Below are positions 1-12,836 of a stretch of 43,244 nt of DNA, in pieces. Under the pieces are notes generated by a model. It did not search any database. It had not been told where the DNA came from and was given only the letters and a program-made list of their open reading frames with translations. A program made the position numbers and the translations under genes. This DNA comes from Plakobranchus ocellatus (Eukaryota; Mollusca; Gastropoda; Plakobranchidae), in assembly GCA_019648995.1 (NCBI GenBank), contig BLXT01008489.1:38947-82190 (forward strand). Reading direction: 5' to 3'. Each line of letters opens with the position of its first letter. The first letter of the stretch is position 1.

Positions 1-61
1 AAACCCTTAAATCACTATGTACTGGAAATGCCATATGCATATCACAAACAGTGCTACTCAC

Positions 62-247
62 TGGGTCTGGGCATTTGCTGCGGCATAGATCCCATGGATG
101 AGCCCAATGTTGGAAACATGGGGTTAGGTGGCAGACTACCGCCGCCACTGGCTGAGGAAAATCCTGGGTTGCCTGCTCCAGCCATAAGCGAGGATAGGTC
201 AGCAGGTGAGCCTGAAGATGTGGGGCTGACCATGTTGCTACTGCCGC
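62..247 (-). CDS. internal exon of an unidentified Ser/Gly/Pro/Met-rich protein
   Basis: On the minus strand a 186-base open stretch is bordered by an acceptor (pyrimidine-rich tract then CTACAG, exon from 247) and a GTGAGT donor at 61-56. Both borders are phase 1, so the exon is symmetric and encodes about 62 residues. The residues are almost only Ser, Gly, Pro, Met, Ala and Asn, with short motifs such as GGSSNMVSP, SADLSSLM-like runs and GSMPQQMPRP. Such composition is typical of disordered regions in transcriptional co-regulators and RNA-binding proteins, but I cannot name the family. No domain, signal peptide or membrane segment is visible. The upstream exons should lie at higher coordinates, between here and the DDR gene, but I could not recognise them. 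The opposite strand is also open over 28-309; I prefer the minus reading because it alone has good splice borders. Confidence 0.55.
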
Positions 248-354
248 CTGTAGATAGTTTCAAAGCAATTGACAGAAAGCATTTATGGAAAAAGAAAAAC
301 AAAAAATGAAGGGTGAAGGATTTGATGAGTAAGAGGATTGAAGTGGCGATAAGT

Positions 355-381
355 GGTAGTAGTAGTAGTAGTAGTAGTAGT

Positions 382-423
<42 letters not shown>

Positions 424-452
424 TGTAGCAGTAGTAGCAGCAGCAGCAGCTC
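355..452. repeat. (AGT)n/(AGC)n trinucleotide microsatellite
   Basis: About nine AGT units run into about twelve pure AGC units (382-417), followed by mixed AGT/AGC. Seen from the minus-strand exon at 62-247 this is a CTG/ACT tract in the upstream intron, beginning about 110 bases from the acceptor. Long Ser or Leu runs read from it are products of the repeat, not genes. Confidence 0.95.
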
Positions 453-2520
453 CAACAGTAGTAGTGTGATAGAAGTAGTTTTGTGTTGTTTTTATGAAGG
501 AAGAAGGAAAAGCAGCAGCAGTTATCACAGTGTAGCTGTAGAAGGCCAACATCTCTCGTTATTTTCGATGTCTTTTTCATAATCACGATGCTTTTTATTT
601 ATTTTTTTTTTCATTTTTGGAAGAAGTGGGACAGTTCATGTTCATTGTGTTGAATAGATGACAGAAAAAAAATTGAATCGTTTTGACACATTTATGACAC
701 GGTAGAATGGTTGTACTTTAAGAAGACAGTATTTTTGGAAAAGAAGGTGCTTTCAAACAAGTGTTAGTTTCTAATACGCGGCGAGGTGTGTAATGATGTC
801 ATGTGCATGTCTACTAAGCACTTATGGATCACATTGTACACCTGGTATTATTTTGCATCTGATCAGGGCGTGAACAGCGTTTGAATAATCTTGTATTAGA
901 TTTTTAAAAAAAAGAAGAAGAAGAAGCAGTTGTAATAGACGAGATCACCATTATATTTTGTACCTGTCTGCGGTGAGGACATGAACAGATTGGCAAACAG
1001 AGCTGGGTCCGTTGGTGGATTGGGAGCTGGAGAGGAAAGAAACAAATGAGAATATTGCAAGTGTCGGGCTTCGCTTAGCTTAGCGTTAAATATAATATTT
1101 AGTTTAACGTAAAGCGTGATGTGATATTTCTTTTTACTGTCTATTCATAAAATTTCTATTGAATCAACAATTTTGATTGCGGCTCGCACGCCGAAGCTTT
1201 CACTTTAAAGCTAGCTGAAAGGAACACATTATCATACTAGATTTGCTTAACAAATTTCCTTTTTTTTTTTCTCCTGAAACAGATACATTGATTTAAGATC
1301 TAAAAAATTCTATAATTGCTTGATGGCGTTGGAAGACAGTAACATAAATGCATGATTTTAAATTTTGAAAAAGTTTTTGAAACTCAGCATTTCCATGTTA
1401 AAGCTTGTTGATCTATTATGTGACATAACGTTTTATTTCTCGTATTAATTGATATAGTTAAAAGATTGTTTATACCTTGTGACAAGACCATGCTGCAAAG
1501 TGACGCTAAAATACACGATACCTGAAGGAAAAAGAAAATCTAGCGGTTCAGCAATATCACTTTACTTTATCTTAAGTACATTTCATAGCATTATAAAGGA
1601 AATTTCAATTCACCAGAATGGAACAATTATTTCCTGATTAGAAACCATCAAATATGAAACAAATTAGTCTGTGGGCTGGGCTTTTGCTTACTGGTTCACA
1701 GAAATCGAACAAGGCACCCCGACTTTGATTATTATACTTAAATTGCTCTACGAAACCCTGATGTGGATACGATCATGCAAAAAATTTTTGCTGTTTCAAT
1801 TAGAAATAGCGAACCCAAGCACCGACTGCAAAGCGTTCGCAAAAACTGTAGTTCAATATTTGTTCGATAAAAATTAGAATTATCGATTTGCATTTTTCCG
1901 GTTGCTTTTTGATTGGTAAATTTATCGTCTAGATGTAATTAGTACAACCAAATAATCGTTAAGATCTATATTTGATGAGTGAGCTCAGTTGTAAGGTGTC
2001 CAGTTTTTTGGTTCGTCCGATTTTCGTATTGTGGAAAGGTTGTTTGATTTTCCCCAAAAATATCTACAGATATGTTCTTATGAAATAGTACGCCAGAATG
2101 CCAAGAGCATCATAACGAACGTACGTTTTGCACCAGGCATACACGTTCTTGCTTCCAGCGTTAGACTCTCAGTGCAAGTTCCACAATCATTTGACTCAAA
2201 AAAGCTTCAGGCAATACCAGACAGGTAATTTTCAAATGAAAAAAAAATGTCTTTCTAAAAAGATGAAAATCGAATTCCGTAGCCTTGGAATCGCCTTTGT
2301 TCATTATTAAGCTTTTTTCACCATTGCCAACTATGGAATAGAATTTATAGATTTTATTTTATGATCATGAATACAGGACTATACTTTAGCATTCGATATA
2401 CGATAAAGTTAAATCTTTTCATCCGACTGTAAGAAGAAAAGATAAACCACGGCTAAGAAAGATTGTATAGAAGATCTATATATCCGAGACCTTCATGACA
2501 CTTTTTTTCTTCATTTGTCT
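453..2520. other. no recognisable gene
   Basis: AT-rich DNA with only short chance open frames. It holds a short AAG run near 906-926 and an imperfect inverted repeat at 1079-1114 (arms of 12 bases with 2 mismatches, loop of 12). If the exon at 62-247 is real, part of this is its upstream intron. Confidence 0.6.
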
Positions 2521-2660
2521 CGGGCCTTAGTGGCACAATGGCTAGCAAATCCACCCTGATTTACGCAGGGACGTTTCTATCGAGCTCGACCCGCCGTCAA
2601 CGTCCCGGATTGATGAGAACCTGAAAGTCTGAGATCACCTGGTTGTGGACGGGATTTATG
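2521..2660 (+). mobile_element. tRNA-derived SINE, diverged copy
   Basis: The copy starts GGGCCTTAGTGGCACAATGG, which contains a pol III A-box-like TGGCACAATGG. It has a decayed B-box region (CGAGCTCGACCC) and ends in the family's tail motif TGAGATCACCTGGTTGTGG. The same head and tail occur in the copies at 14463-14624 and 32520-32668. There is no long A tail here; it runs into a CT microsatellite at 2678. The divergence suggests an old insertion. Confidence 0.75.
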
Positions 2661-2677
2661 ACCAAATAGAAACTTAC

Positions 2678-2696
2678 CTCTCTCTCTCTCTCTCTC
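2678..2696. repeat. (CT)n microsatellite
   Basis: A pure CT run followed by imperfect CT-rich sequence to about 2800, directly after the SINE tail. Confidence 0.9.
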
Positions 2697-2879
2697 GCAA
2701 TCTTTCTCCCCTCGTTCTCTCTCTTAGTCTTATTTTCTTTTCCTCTCCAGACAGAGAAGATATCACTTCTTATTTTTTATTTCTCTCTCTAGCTCTTGCT
2801 TTCGTATGTTTTATTTTCCTAGCGTTTTGTGTAGAGCTAGTATCTCTTTAATACATCCTCTCGATGTGAATAGAAGATT

Positions 2880-2881
<2 letters not shown>

Positions 2882-2911
<30 letters not shown>
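2882..2911. repeat. (CA)n microsatellite
   Basis: A pure CA run of 15 units. Confidence 0.95.
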
Positions 2912-2913
<2 letters not shown>

Positions 2914-5900
2914 CCTTCAAACACTGACAAAGGATTATATAGACTTCAGGAGACGCTTGACATGAACATTTATCTCCCTTGACGTTTAACATGACAGTGA
3001 CTGGCTGACAACTGCCCAGAGTTTGCACGTTTGTGAGCAAGAGTTACGGCCCCTTACCCACGTATCACTGGGCTCAGGCCGAAATAAATGGACGAGATGA
3101 AGGGATCAGATTTAAAAGGAATAAAAGGCATTATTTTTTTTTTTGCAATGTTTGTATTTTTTTTTAAATACGTGTCCTTGTCATATGTACACAACGTAAC
3201 GTCAGCGCTATAATGTGAAGTAATTTGGGCATAAATGGTTTTACGAATCATAAGGAACAATTGGCATTTACTTTGCAGCTGCTATTTTTTCTTACCGTTT
3301 CTTCGAAGTACATCTTTTTTTTTTTTTATTCCACACGCAGCAATAATTTTTTTGCATGCATACAATTTAGTAGGATTCGAAAGATAAATATGTGATGAAA
3401 GGTACACATTACTTTCTGATGATGAAAATTGATATATTAATAGGTTATGGAATGATATTTACCAGCCAATCCCAAGCGCACACGCATTAAGTTTCTGTCT
3501 TACCCTTGCCCCAAACCCAGCCACCCACTGAAACAGATTTGCATTGCGTGTAAAGGACAGTTCGAGAAACCTAATCTATTTTTAGCCCCCTAGCAAAACA
3601 CATAGGAAGGGCGGACAAGCTAAGTATCTAAGGAAATACAAATAATTTTAGGCAGCATGGTGTGCTCATGTTAAAAAATTAAATTTGAAAAAACATTTCA
3701 GACCCTCGAAGGCATTTCAAAGTTTACAAGTTATGACAGGCTTCATTAAGTGGATTTAATTCCGTTGTATACGAAAGTGGTGGAATTGACGATTCTGATC
3801 ATTCTTAAGAGCACAAAAAGTTTTGTACCTGATATTTGCTCTCTTCTCAAATTCTAAGTGAAAGTTTAAAAAGCAACATGAGGAGATTTCGACCTGGATA
3901 TTCTCTGAAAGAAACTTAGCGAAGTTTGAAAAACAAGGCTAGTTTATACATAATTATTCTTGAAATCCTGATGTTGCATCTTTTAGAATCATCGTAATGC
4001 AAACATACACCACTCTATCAGTCTATGCCAAAAAGTAATACCGTTAGTGAAGTACAGATCCATTGAACTTTCATGCTAAATACAAGGAAACCGAAGTAAA
4101 ACGTTAATGTAAACCACGCATGTAAACAACAAAGAAAATGTAAGGCTCCTTTTAGAACGCATGCTCTTGTTTAAACCATGACTCGCGTGTTTCCACTTTC
4201 TTAACAAGCTGTACAAGAGCTTAACAGCTGCTGTTGGTTTGCCGTGTTTAATATTCATGAGTAAAGAATATAAGCATGCATACAGATGTTAACAGGCAGA
4301 TAGACATTGACTTGCTTGGGGTCTGCTCGTGTTTACCTGTGTAACTTAAAAGGACAAAATAGTTGGGGGTTTTTTTTGGCTTTTTTTTCTATTTTGGGAA
4401 AGGAATGTAGTAAGCACTCCTACGTAATTATAAGTTTGCGTGCTCTCAGATTTTTTAGATATGGTATTTTTTTCCCCTTTTTTCCTTTAATTCTAGGGAA
4501 AAGCAAAATTTAAATGATGCATATTCCGTTTGAAGCAGTATTGAACATGCATACAAAAGACTAAATTTCCTACCACTATTGCTTCATTAGGAGTTTAAAC
4601 GAAAACACAGATAAATCTTTGGATAGACGAACCTCATGGGCTTGTAAGCTTTACCAGAATTTTAATAGGAAAGAAATTATAAAAGAGTTATGTTAAAAAA
4701 TAAGTTGCAACAGTGCAGGGCTGGAGAAGTTATTCCCTTAAATTCTGCGATTTATTCTGTCCTTCCCCTCCTCCTCCTCCTCCTACTCATTTAGGGCCTA
4801 CTTTATGATAGGCTTAACTCATTATGTAAAAATATCTTAAGGGGGAAAGAGGGAAAACGGATAAAGATCAACTCGTATCGAGAGGGATCAGAAATTTTAG
4901 TTTGATTTGCACTGAAATGAAGATAGTACAACTCTCTTGTGACGAATGTCATAATTCGAACATGTTAAAAAGGGATATATAAAAACAAAACAAAACAAAA
5001 AAAAAAAAACAAAAACCAACAACAACAAACAAAACAAAGCAAAAACAGATGGCAGGGAAGGTGACTCGCTTAATTATCTTATCTATATGTTGGAAACTGG
5101 TATTCTATTTTACTAATGGTATTGAAAGCAAGTAAGATACATTGATGTGACTGAGATGTTTTTTTTTCTCCTACTTTGAACAAATATGATACAGTCTAGC
5201 AAGAAGACTCGCTCCCACTACTTTCACGATTTAGCTCAAATTTAGAGTTTTTCCTCCCTAATCAGCATTATGATCACACGACTGTGGACCTTGTTTCTAA
5301 ACAAATGAATAATTGAAAAATAAAACTACACTAAACATGATGAAAATGGGTAAGGGCTGGACTCTAAACTCCCTCATATACTGTGTGACAACTAACATGG
5401 CGGTGCTTTAACAGAAACTGACAGGTATTTAGCCACGGTTGGGTCATGAGTGTCGCTAGAAAGCCTTCCCAAAGATACTCATGACTTTGCTCATTGTTGT
5501 GTTGCTTAATCAACCCACACTCTACAAAATTGGACGGGACCGGAGCGCGGCGGTTCCTTTGCCCCCTGACAAGCTTTATGAGAAGCTTAGTTTATAAGTA
5601 AACAACCACTAAACTTTACAAGCTCATAATCATACCTTGAGCAAAATGTTTCTCTTCCATTTGAAATTTTCTTTGACTGCCTCCGAAAAAGTCAATTTGA
5701 GACTTCAAACGATCTATATAAATTGCAAAGAATTTACGTAATTTAAAAGAATTTGGTCTTTCAAAGTGTTTTGCAGACACGGAAAATAATTGATTAGTCA
5801 TATTTTCAGAAGATTATGCCGGGACCAAATACATGATGGAAAGGGGAAACCAGAGATCTAAAAATGTTCAACACAAGGAAAGAAACGCCCTATGTGGAAA

Positions 5901-6542
5901 GTGAAAGAGTAAAAATCAGAATACGAGAAAAATGAAGGAGGATGGGAAAAGACTTGGGGGAAAAAGAGAGAGAAATAAAACGGAATGTAAAGAGCTGTAC
6001 TAAAAAGGTTCTCAAGGGGTTGAATGACAAGGAAGCAAAAGGAAGAAAAAAAAAAGTATTCACAGTGATAGTGAAGATAAAATGTGATAGAGAAACCAAA
6101 TGAGTTGAACATGGAACACATAAGAACTCATGAATATATTCAAACTTCATAGTATCTCATTAGTAGAGAATATGAAGTGCTGATACTTTACATAGTGTCA
6201 TATCATAATTATGTGCATTTGAATACTTTTTCAACGTCTTATTCAGGAAAAACAGCTGAAACAGCTAAATCTTAAGACATGCATATACATGTATAATTTT
6301 CAAGAAACATATCTGAATATTTACTTCGAAGAACGTAAATTAGATTTAGAAAGCTAAAGATCTTCACAGAGAGTAAGATGTCGAATTGTGGAGTAGCTGA
6401 TATATTTCGTATTTAGAAACGTTCGATGCAAACCACAACAAGCTCAAATTCACTTTAATTGGCTCGATAGCTTGTTAGTCATCATTGATATCTTTCTATT
6501 TTGCGGCCGTGCCTCCATCGGAACGGCATGACGCGGAATACA
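2912..6542. other. no recognisable gene; minor low-complexity tracts
   Basis: AT-rich sequence with no convincing coding signal on either strand. It contains a short CTC run (4768-4784), an A-rich AAAAC-type tract (4980-5040) and a small GC-rich patch at 5531-5556 that resembles patches near 10261 and 11900. Confidence 0.6.
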
Positions 6543-6703
6543 GTTGCGGGTCTGCATGACTGAGACTGCTATACGATCTTTGAGTTGCGGGTCTGCATGA
6601 CTGAGACTGCTATACGATCTTTGAGTTGCGGGTCTGCTTGACTGAGACTGCTATACGATCTTTGAGTTGCGGGTCTGCATGACTGAGACTGCTATACGAT
6701 CTT
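6543..6703. repeat. 41-bp tandem repeat, four copies
   Basis: Units begin at 6543, 6584, 6625 and 6666, exactly 41 bases apart, each starting GTTGCGGGTCTGCATGACTG. The only difference I see is an A-to-T change in the third copy; the fourth lacks its last four bases. The unit is richer in GC and CpG than its surroundings. Near-identity points to recent expansion or homogenisation. No open frame spans it. Confidence 0.95.
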
Positions 6704-7246
6704 AGAACATTCATCTCGTCACATACTCTAGAAACGGGACTGATGAATCAGTTCGCCCAAAGAGCAGCAAAATCTATCTCTGTAACAGCGTCAAAGTCTA
6801 TGATGCCAAGTGCTGGAGAATAATGATTATGTCATCACAATTCCTGTTGGTATAAATTGAATGATTGTCCACTTAAAAAGATCTCAGTAGGTTTGAGACT
6901 GAATAAATTTTGTCGCAAGGTTCCAATGATACTGTCCACCATTAAACTGAAGAGTTCAAAGACCTCATGAGTTTTTTTCCGCTCCTTTTTTTTTCCATAC
7001 ATAATTTATGTAGACTTATAGGCTGTATGATCACCTTACAAAAATGGTCTCTAGAAATATTTTAAAACTAATAAACATTGTCGCGCAGTACCAATGGTGA
7101 GTACCGTTCAGAAATGTTTTGAAGAAAATTGAACAGAAAGATGAAGGAAAGAAATATGAGAGAGCTATGGAAAAAGCGTATTTCTTCATGCGATTGTTTA
7201 TCTTATTGCTTGCACGAGCCGCTCTCATTTAAACTATTGAAAAAAA

Positions 7247-7250
<4 letters not shown>

Positions 7251-7299
<49 letters not shown>
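7251..7299. repeat. (AT)n microsatellite
   Basis: An almost pure AT run of about 24 units following an A tract. Confidence 0.95.
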
Positions 7300-7304
<5 letters not shown>

Positions 7305-9257
7305 AAGGAGCTTTCATGACTGCTCCTGTTTCATTCTAGATCGTAAACAGACTAGTTTAAATTTGCAAAGGTTTTAAATAAAAAGAAATAATACTCACAT
7401 TGAAAGCTGCTCTCAAAAATGCCATTGTGACTTAATTTGTGTATTATATATCATAGAGTTTCTAAAAAAGAAAAATCAAATGCTCAGTTTTACTACGTGA
7501 GTAAAAGTTTTTAAAATATGAGAAATGCTTAAAAAACGAAACGTCTGTTCAGCTATTGAAGGAAGATGTTTCTTGATTGCAACTCTGTGTCTGCCCAGTT
7601 CCCTGTGTCTCAGGTTTACAAAATCTGGACAGTCTAGCGAGCAACAGGAGATCTACGTGGTCCAATGGGTGATGGTCACTTCTTAAGTGTTCTTGGGAGG
7701 ATCATAAGATTGGTCAATCAGCCGAGGAGAGGTCCAAAAAAAAGAGAGGTGACAGGCAGATCACAAGGCGGGCTGGTCAGGGATGGAGAAGAAACAGGGC
7801 ACAAGCTGGTCGCTTTTGTTCCTCACATCTTTAGAATTGTTCTTCATGTCTGTATAGAGAGTGATGATGCCCCATACGCGGCACGATTTTCGTATGGTCA
7901 CACATTCGTGACATGATTAAGGCGACGTTTAATGGGTGTGTGCATGTAGCATGGTGCCTGTGTGTTTGCGTGGAGGGAGGATAAAAATGGCTGGAAGAAC
8001 ACAGGACAAGTAACAGTTTTGAATTAAAAAAAAAACAACAAACAAATAAATTTGACATACAAATAATAAGTGGCAGTAAGTCTTGTTAATCCGATTGAAG
8101 CAGAAAAGAAGAAATGGTCGATGTTTTAGATAATTAAAAAGTTAAAGATCAAAAGGAGAATGATGGCTATATAGTGTACGTTTGTTTGGACTAAAAAAGT
8201 CCCTGAATAATTAAGTGGCTCAACAAGCTCTTATTTATTGCCATGGTTTCTAACTTCTGCGCCGCATGCTCTCCAAAAGGAGGATGGCAATAATGTTGAA
8301 GTTAAAAAACTGATGAGTTTCTTGACATTAAGTGGTGCTAAAGGCTCCTTGGCATTGGAAGATGACTGCGGCAAATCTTATTGTAAGAGAAGGTGTGAAC
8401 ATTTATTATATTGAATCCTACTAAAGCTGCCCGTCTTTTCATAAGGATATCGTGGAGGCTCTGTCTTAGACATTGTTTGCGCCTGAAAATATATCTCTAT
8501 ATTAAGTTACACTCGATTTGCAATCGATATATTAACAATCATAGGGTATGAACTAAATATACGCCACCGCTGCTGTATGATGTTTTGATACGGCAAAAAA
8601 TCAATCATGGTTTAAGGTTTGTGTTTCGCCCTCACTATAGTTGTGACTAATAATTATGACAATCAAATGTCATGGAAAAGATCAAGTGAATCGTAGTTTG
8701 TGCTTCAAAACAAGGCATGAATTTTTAAAAGGCATGACCGCTTAAGATTCAGTGAATGAAGTTACGCATGAGAAAGTAATTGCCGAGTGCGGTAAATGAG
8801 TAAGATAAACCTGTCTGCGGACAGCCTTGGCCAAAGGTCAACTCAAAATTAATTACAACGTGAACCACCTGTCTACTTTAGGAAGCTGAGGATTAATGAA
8901 GATGTTCCTTTGTTTGGCAGTGTCGACAGGGACGAGAGCTAAACTAACACAAACTGTCCATTATGTATGAGCAGCGATTAATGACCTTTTACCCTCTGCA
9001 ACCGAAACATTTAAGAATAAAACCAGCTTATGGTATTCATGTCGCGAAAGACTTAGCTCATACTGTTGCATCCTGGTTATAATCATTGCAATATTACTTC
9101 TATAACGTTGGTGTATTATAGGCTTGTTGCGCACTGGGCGATCGTCCTTTATATTCAGCAACAGTCTCTATAAGGCTCATAGAGGTAACATCGTCGCATC
9201 CTTCACTAGTGTCGTCTTTGTATACACTTCCAGCGATAAACAATTATTAGACTCCTA
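7300..9257. other. no recognisable gene
   Basis: No coding region, RNA gene or clear repeat could be supported. The short open frames here have unremarkable composition and no family resemblance. Confidence 0.55.
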
Positions 9258-9345
9258 GTAGGATGGGCTGTGACACAGTCGGTAAGGCACTTGCCTACCT
9301 TTTGAGAGGAGGGCGCTTCAATCATCAGTCCGACCCTACAAATAA
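9258..9345 (+). mobile_element. possible second type of tRNA-like SINE fragment
   Basis: The stretch GGGCTGTGACACAGTCGGTAA resembles a tRNA D-arm/A-box region, and 45 bases later CTTCAATCATC is a degraded B-box. The spacing fits a tRNA-derived head, but no tail, A tract or target duplication is visible. It differs from the family at 2521 and 14463. Confidence 0.4.
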
Positions 9346-10199
9346 TTTCCTCTTCTCTCCTATATCCACCCAACATCAAAACTGAGTTTTCTGAAGTTTC
9401 TTAATGCTTTGCAAAACTAAAACAGCTGAGTAAAGCAAAGGCAACGTATCGCACAATGCCGCATACAACCAGGGCCCCCATTACTCCTAGTTTTGCTTAC
9501 GACCATTGCACCTATCTTCACTGTGATATCACTGCACGCTGCTTGTGTAATACAAAATACAAAACAAGATTTGACCGACGTTAAAATTACTCACCGGATT
9601 TTATTCTAAAAATATAGTAGATAGGTTTATAAGGGTATATTATAATGGATATAAATCAAGGACTTCTGACTCAGGAATGGCATCAGTAAAATCCCAATTG
9701 CCTAGCGGTGGCTAACCGTGTTTTTCTTTCCTACCGGTAAAAAATCTATTTTAAGACCAGAGGTGATGACCATCTGCCGGTTTAATTTTACTCCGCTTAA
9801 GTATCACGAGAAATTTAGGAGATATAAAACAAATTCGTAAAAGAAACAACTATAACGAACGTGTTTTGAATTTTACTAGCTTTAATCGAGCGTTTGGTTT
9901 GTCAACTTATGAAACAAGAAGCAAACGATTTCTGTGCTATTTTTTTTTTAAAGGACGTTTATTATTGAATCGGTAAATCAGTCATTGTTGTTTCAAAGTG
10001 AAAGTGATAGAGAAGATCATGTATGTGTTATTAGTTGGTAAGCACATGTTCTATGGATTATTTCCTACTTCTTGTCGGTTGTTGACATTGTTAACAAAGT
10101 AAGAGATAGTTGAGTTTTTCATAATAACTAAACCTCTGTACAAACACCTTGTAAAACACCTTGCCTTCGCTAGCAATGCAGGATTTCACTTATGATATT

Positions 10200-10257
<58 letters not shown>

Positions 10258-11511
10258 AAGAAAACGGGGTGCTGGCGGTAGAAGCAAGCCAGATAATAAT
10301 AGATTGTATTATTTTTGCCAAAAAATGTTTCTAAAAAAAAACATACGTTTTAACATCACCTGCAACAAGAGGTCGAATCTTTATTAGACTTGTTGGAATC
10401 AACGTAATGATTTCTGATAAAATATTATACATTTGCCTGACCATTATTGTACATCATTCAAAATACCGCCAATGAGAGCTTTGACAACATGAAATAGCTT
10501 TGTTTTTTTGTTTTTTTTTATGCACGCAATATACAATAATACTTCTACTAATTGTATGCCCAAAAGGCAATAACAATGCAATTTTTCGTAATAAAATCAT
10601 CATAAATTTTACATGAATACACAAACTGAAAATTAAAAAAAGACAAGCCACGACAGAAAATTAAGCTAGAAGGAGAAATTAATTATAAAAGAAATTGGGA
10701 AAGGGCTGTCTGGGCATCTCTCTCATTTTTGGCCGCTGTAACATGTGGCATATTCAAGATTCTTGCAATGTGGTACACATATGCTTCAATAAAGAGTTTG
10801 TTAAAGTTTTTATGTGCAACCCAGTTCTTACAAACCCTCATTTTTTGGTTTTATTATGTCTTATGCAATTGAGTTTTCACTTATCATTTATGCACTAAAA
10901 ATCCATACAAAAAGTCTCTTATCTACGCCGAACTTTGTAATATAGGCCTGACTCGCGCAACAACGTTCTTTGAAAAGAAACACATGCACAAAATAGTATT
11001 TTGAAGAACATTTGTTGCATTTTCAAACTGGCATGTGTTGGTATACATATATATCCTACATACAAGATTACATCTTAGATACCACCCATCCTTCAATTTT
11101 TCAATATCAATATTTAAACTGTACGTACAGAAGATCTTGAGATGCTCTTTTACGCCTGTTCCTTCTTATTGTCTGACATATTGAGGGTAAACATAAAATT
11201 TTATCTCTGCATCCCAAAACATAGTTGTAATGTGAGATCAGTACAGTATAAATAAGTTTAATTTTTTGCCATATTTTTAAAATAAATATAAACGTTATCT
11301 TTTTCTGAAGACGTTCTACAAGTACACTATGCTTTTGGTAGTTCTGTTTAGAACTAAGATTATTCATTTTGAATCAATCAATGCGTAAGGTTGGATAGGA
11401 AAATAGGAAAGATAATTAATCAAAAGCATTTACTTAGAACATTGACTCAATTTATGATTTTCCAATAACTTGTCCCAAACGTTTATCTTAATAAAATTCC
11501 TTTAAATTCTT

Positions 11512-11512
<1 letters not shown>
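9346..11512. other. no recognisable gene
   Basis: AT-rich intergenic or intronic DNA. Apart from the CA/TA microsatellite at 10200-10254 and a small GC-rich patch at 10261-10287, I see nothing to annotate. Confidence 0.55.
10200..10254. repeat. (CA)n(TA)n compound microsatellite
   Basis: Seven CA units followed by about 21 TA units. Confidence 0.95.

Positions 11513-11587
<75 letters not shown>
11513..11587. repeat. (AAT)n microsatellite
   Basis: About 25 perfect AAT units. A run of Tyr codons read from the opposite strand is an artefact of this repeat. Confidence 0.97.
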
Positions 11588-11589
<2 letters not shown>

Positions 11590-11966
11590 TTCCTGAAGGG
11601 AGAAAACTTCAGAAAGTTTTGTCGAGAGAAAGAAACAAACAAAGCACTTACTAGTTCTAATAATAACTCTTTGCGTCAACTGGGTATTAATATATTATAC
11701 AGATGAATTCCTATCTACTTAATCACTGCCATACTGTTAGGATGGTTTCAGTATTCCATTTCATCTATCGCTCTGTTAGGTTTGCCCATGACGTCATACT
11801 TTTGTACTTGTGGCACAAAGATTGAGCAACAGCCTCTTATTAAAAAAAAACGCACATCAAATTCTCGTTACCTTTCCTCAGCCCTCAGCCTCCATTTGAA
11901 AAACGGACGGGGTGCGGCGGTTGGAGCATGTAAAATTTAAAAAAATATATATTTATTGATTTATTT

Positions 11967-11995
11967 NNNNNNNNNNNNNNNNNNNNNNNNNNNNN
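11967..11995. other. assembly gap (29 N)
   Basis: A run of N, so features crossing it cannot be judged. Confidence 0.99.
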
Positions 11996-12527
11996 AAACA
12001 GAGGCTTAGTGGTTAACGAACTGCTTTGAAATATGGAATCATTTTATGATGCAAGCTCAAGTCTATGACTAGTGCCTAGAAAGCTCGGAAAAGTAGTGGC
12101 GAATTATTATAGCGACACTGTATCGTCATACAGCCCTATTTTATAATGGGAAACGTCAATCCATGTCGCACTTGACCTCATTATTTAGCCTTGCCCTCTT
12201 GCGTTTCATTTTCCTTTTCCTCACAGGTAGTGCTCGTTTTCATGTCCTGTACCTTTTTGCACTGCACTTCCCCTGCCCCAAACATGCCCCATCACTATGA
12301 ACGAGGAGACACTTTTTTTGGACAAAGTCTGAGCTACTGAGCGCAGTGACCGTTTGACGAGTGTCCAGAAGATGTGGAGCTAGAGAAAGAGTCATCCTAG
12401 GGCTTAACAGATAGACCCTTAGGTTTGATCGTGACGACTCACCGAACCAGCCAGCTATGGATTCCTCTAAATGCCATCCATCACCCGGACTGTGACACTG
12501 TTCAGGCAATGACAGTGTCTAACCAGA

Positions 12528-12530
<3 letters not shown>

Positions 12531-12577
<47 letters not shown>
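12531..12577. repeat. (GA)n microsatellite
   Basis: A nearly pure GA run of more than 20 units, bounded by GGGAGAG variants. Confidence 0.95.
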
Positions 12578-12836
12578 TGAGATGAGATTGATACAGCGTG
12601 AGAAAAAAGGCAGAAGAAACTGAGAATCTAATCTGGGTAAAATAAGTGAAGTTTCAGCAACTATTAAAAGCCTACTCTGTAGGAAAAAAGAAAGCTTAAA
12701 ACTGTTAATAGCAAACAAATCCTTATGACAAAAAGCATTCTTTCTCTTTTCTTTTTAAAACGCCCACTTTTCTATATCTTTACTTCTCTATCTGTTCTTT
12801 CTAAACTGCCTTGAGTTTTCTTTTTTGTATCCTTGT

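Noticed and set aside
28..309. Plus-strand open frame of 93 codons over the exon at 62-247
   Set aside because: It is antisense to the better-supported minus-strand exon, runs into a Lys-rich A tract and has no family resemblance.
313..586. Poly-Ser, poly-Leu and poly-Ala open frames
   Set aside because: They are readings of the AGT/AGC microsatellite.
7660..7920. Possible retrotransposon coding remnant in GC-richer sequence
   Set aside because: No reverse transcriptase, integrase or gag motif could be found in any frame.
11488..11679. Poly-Tyr open frame
   Set aside because: Produced by the AAT microsatellite.
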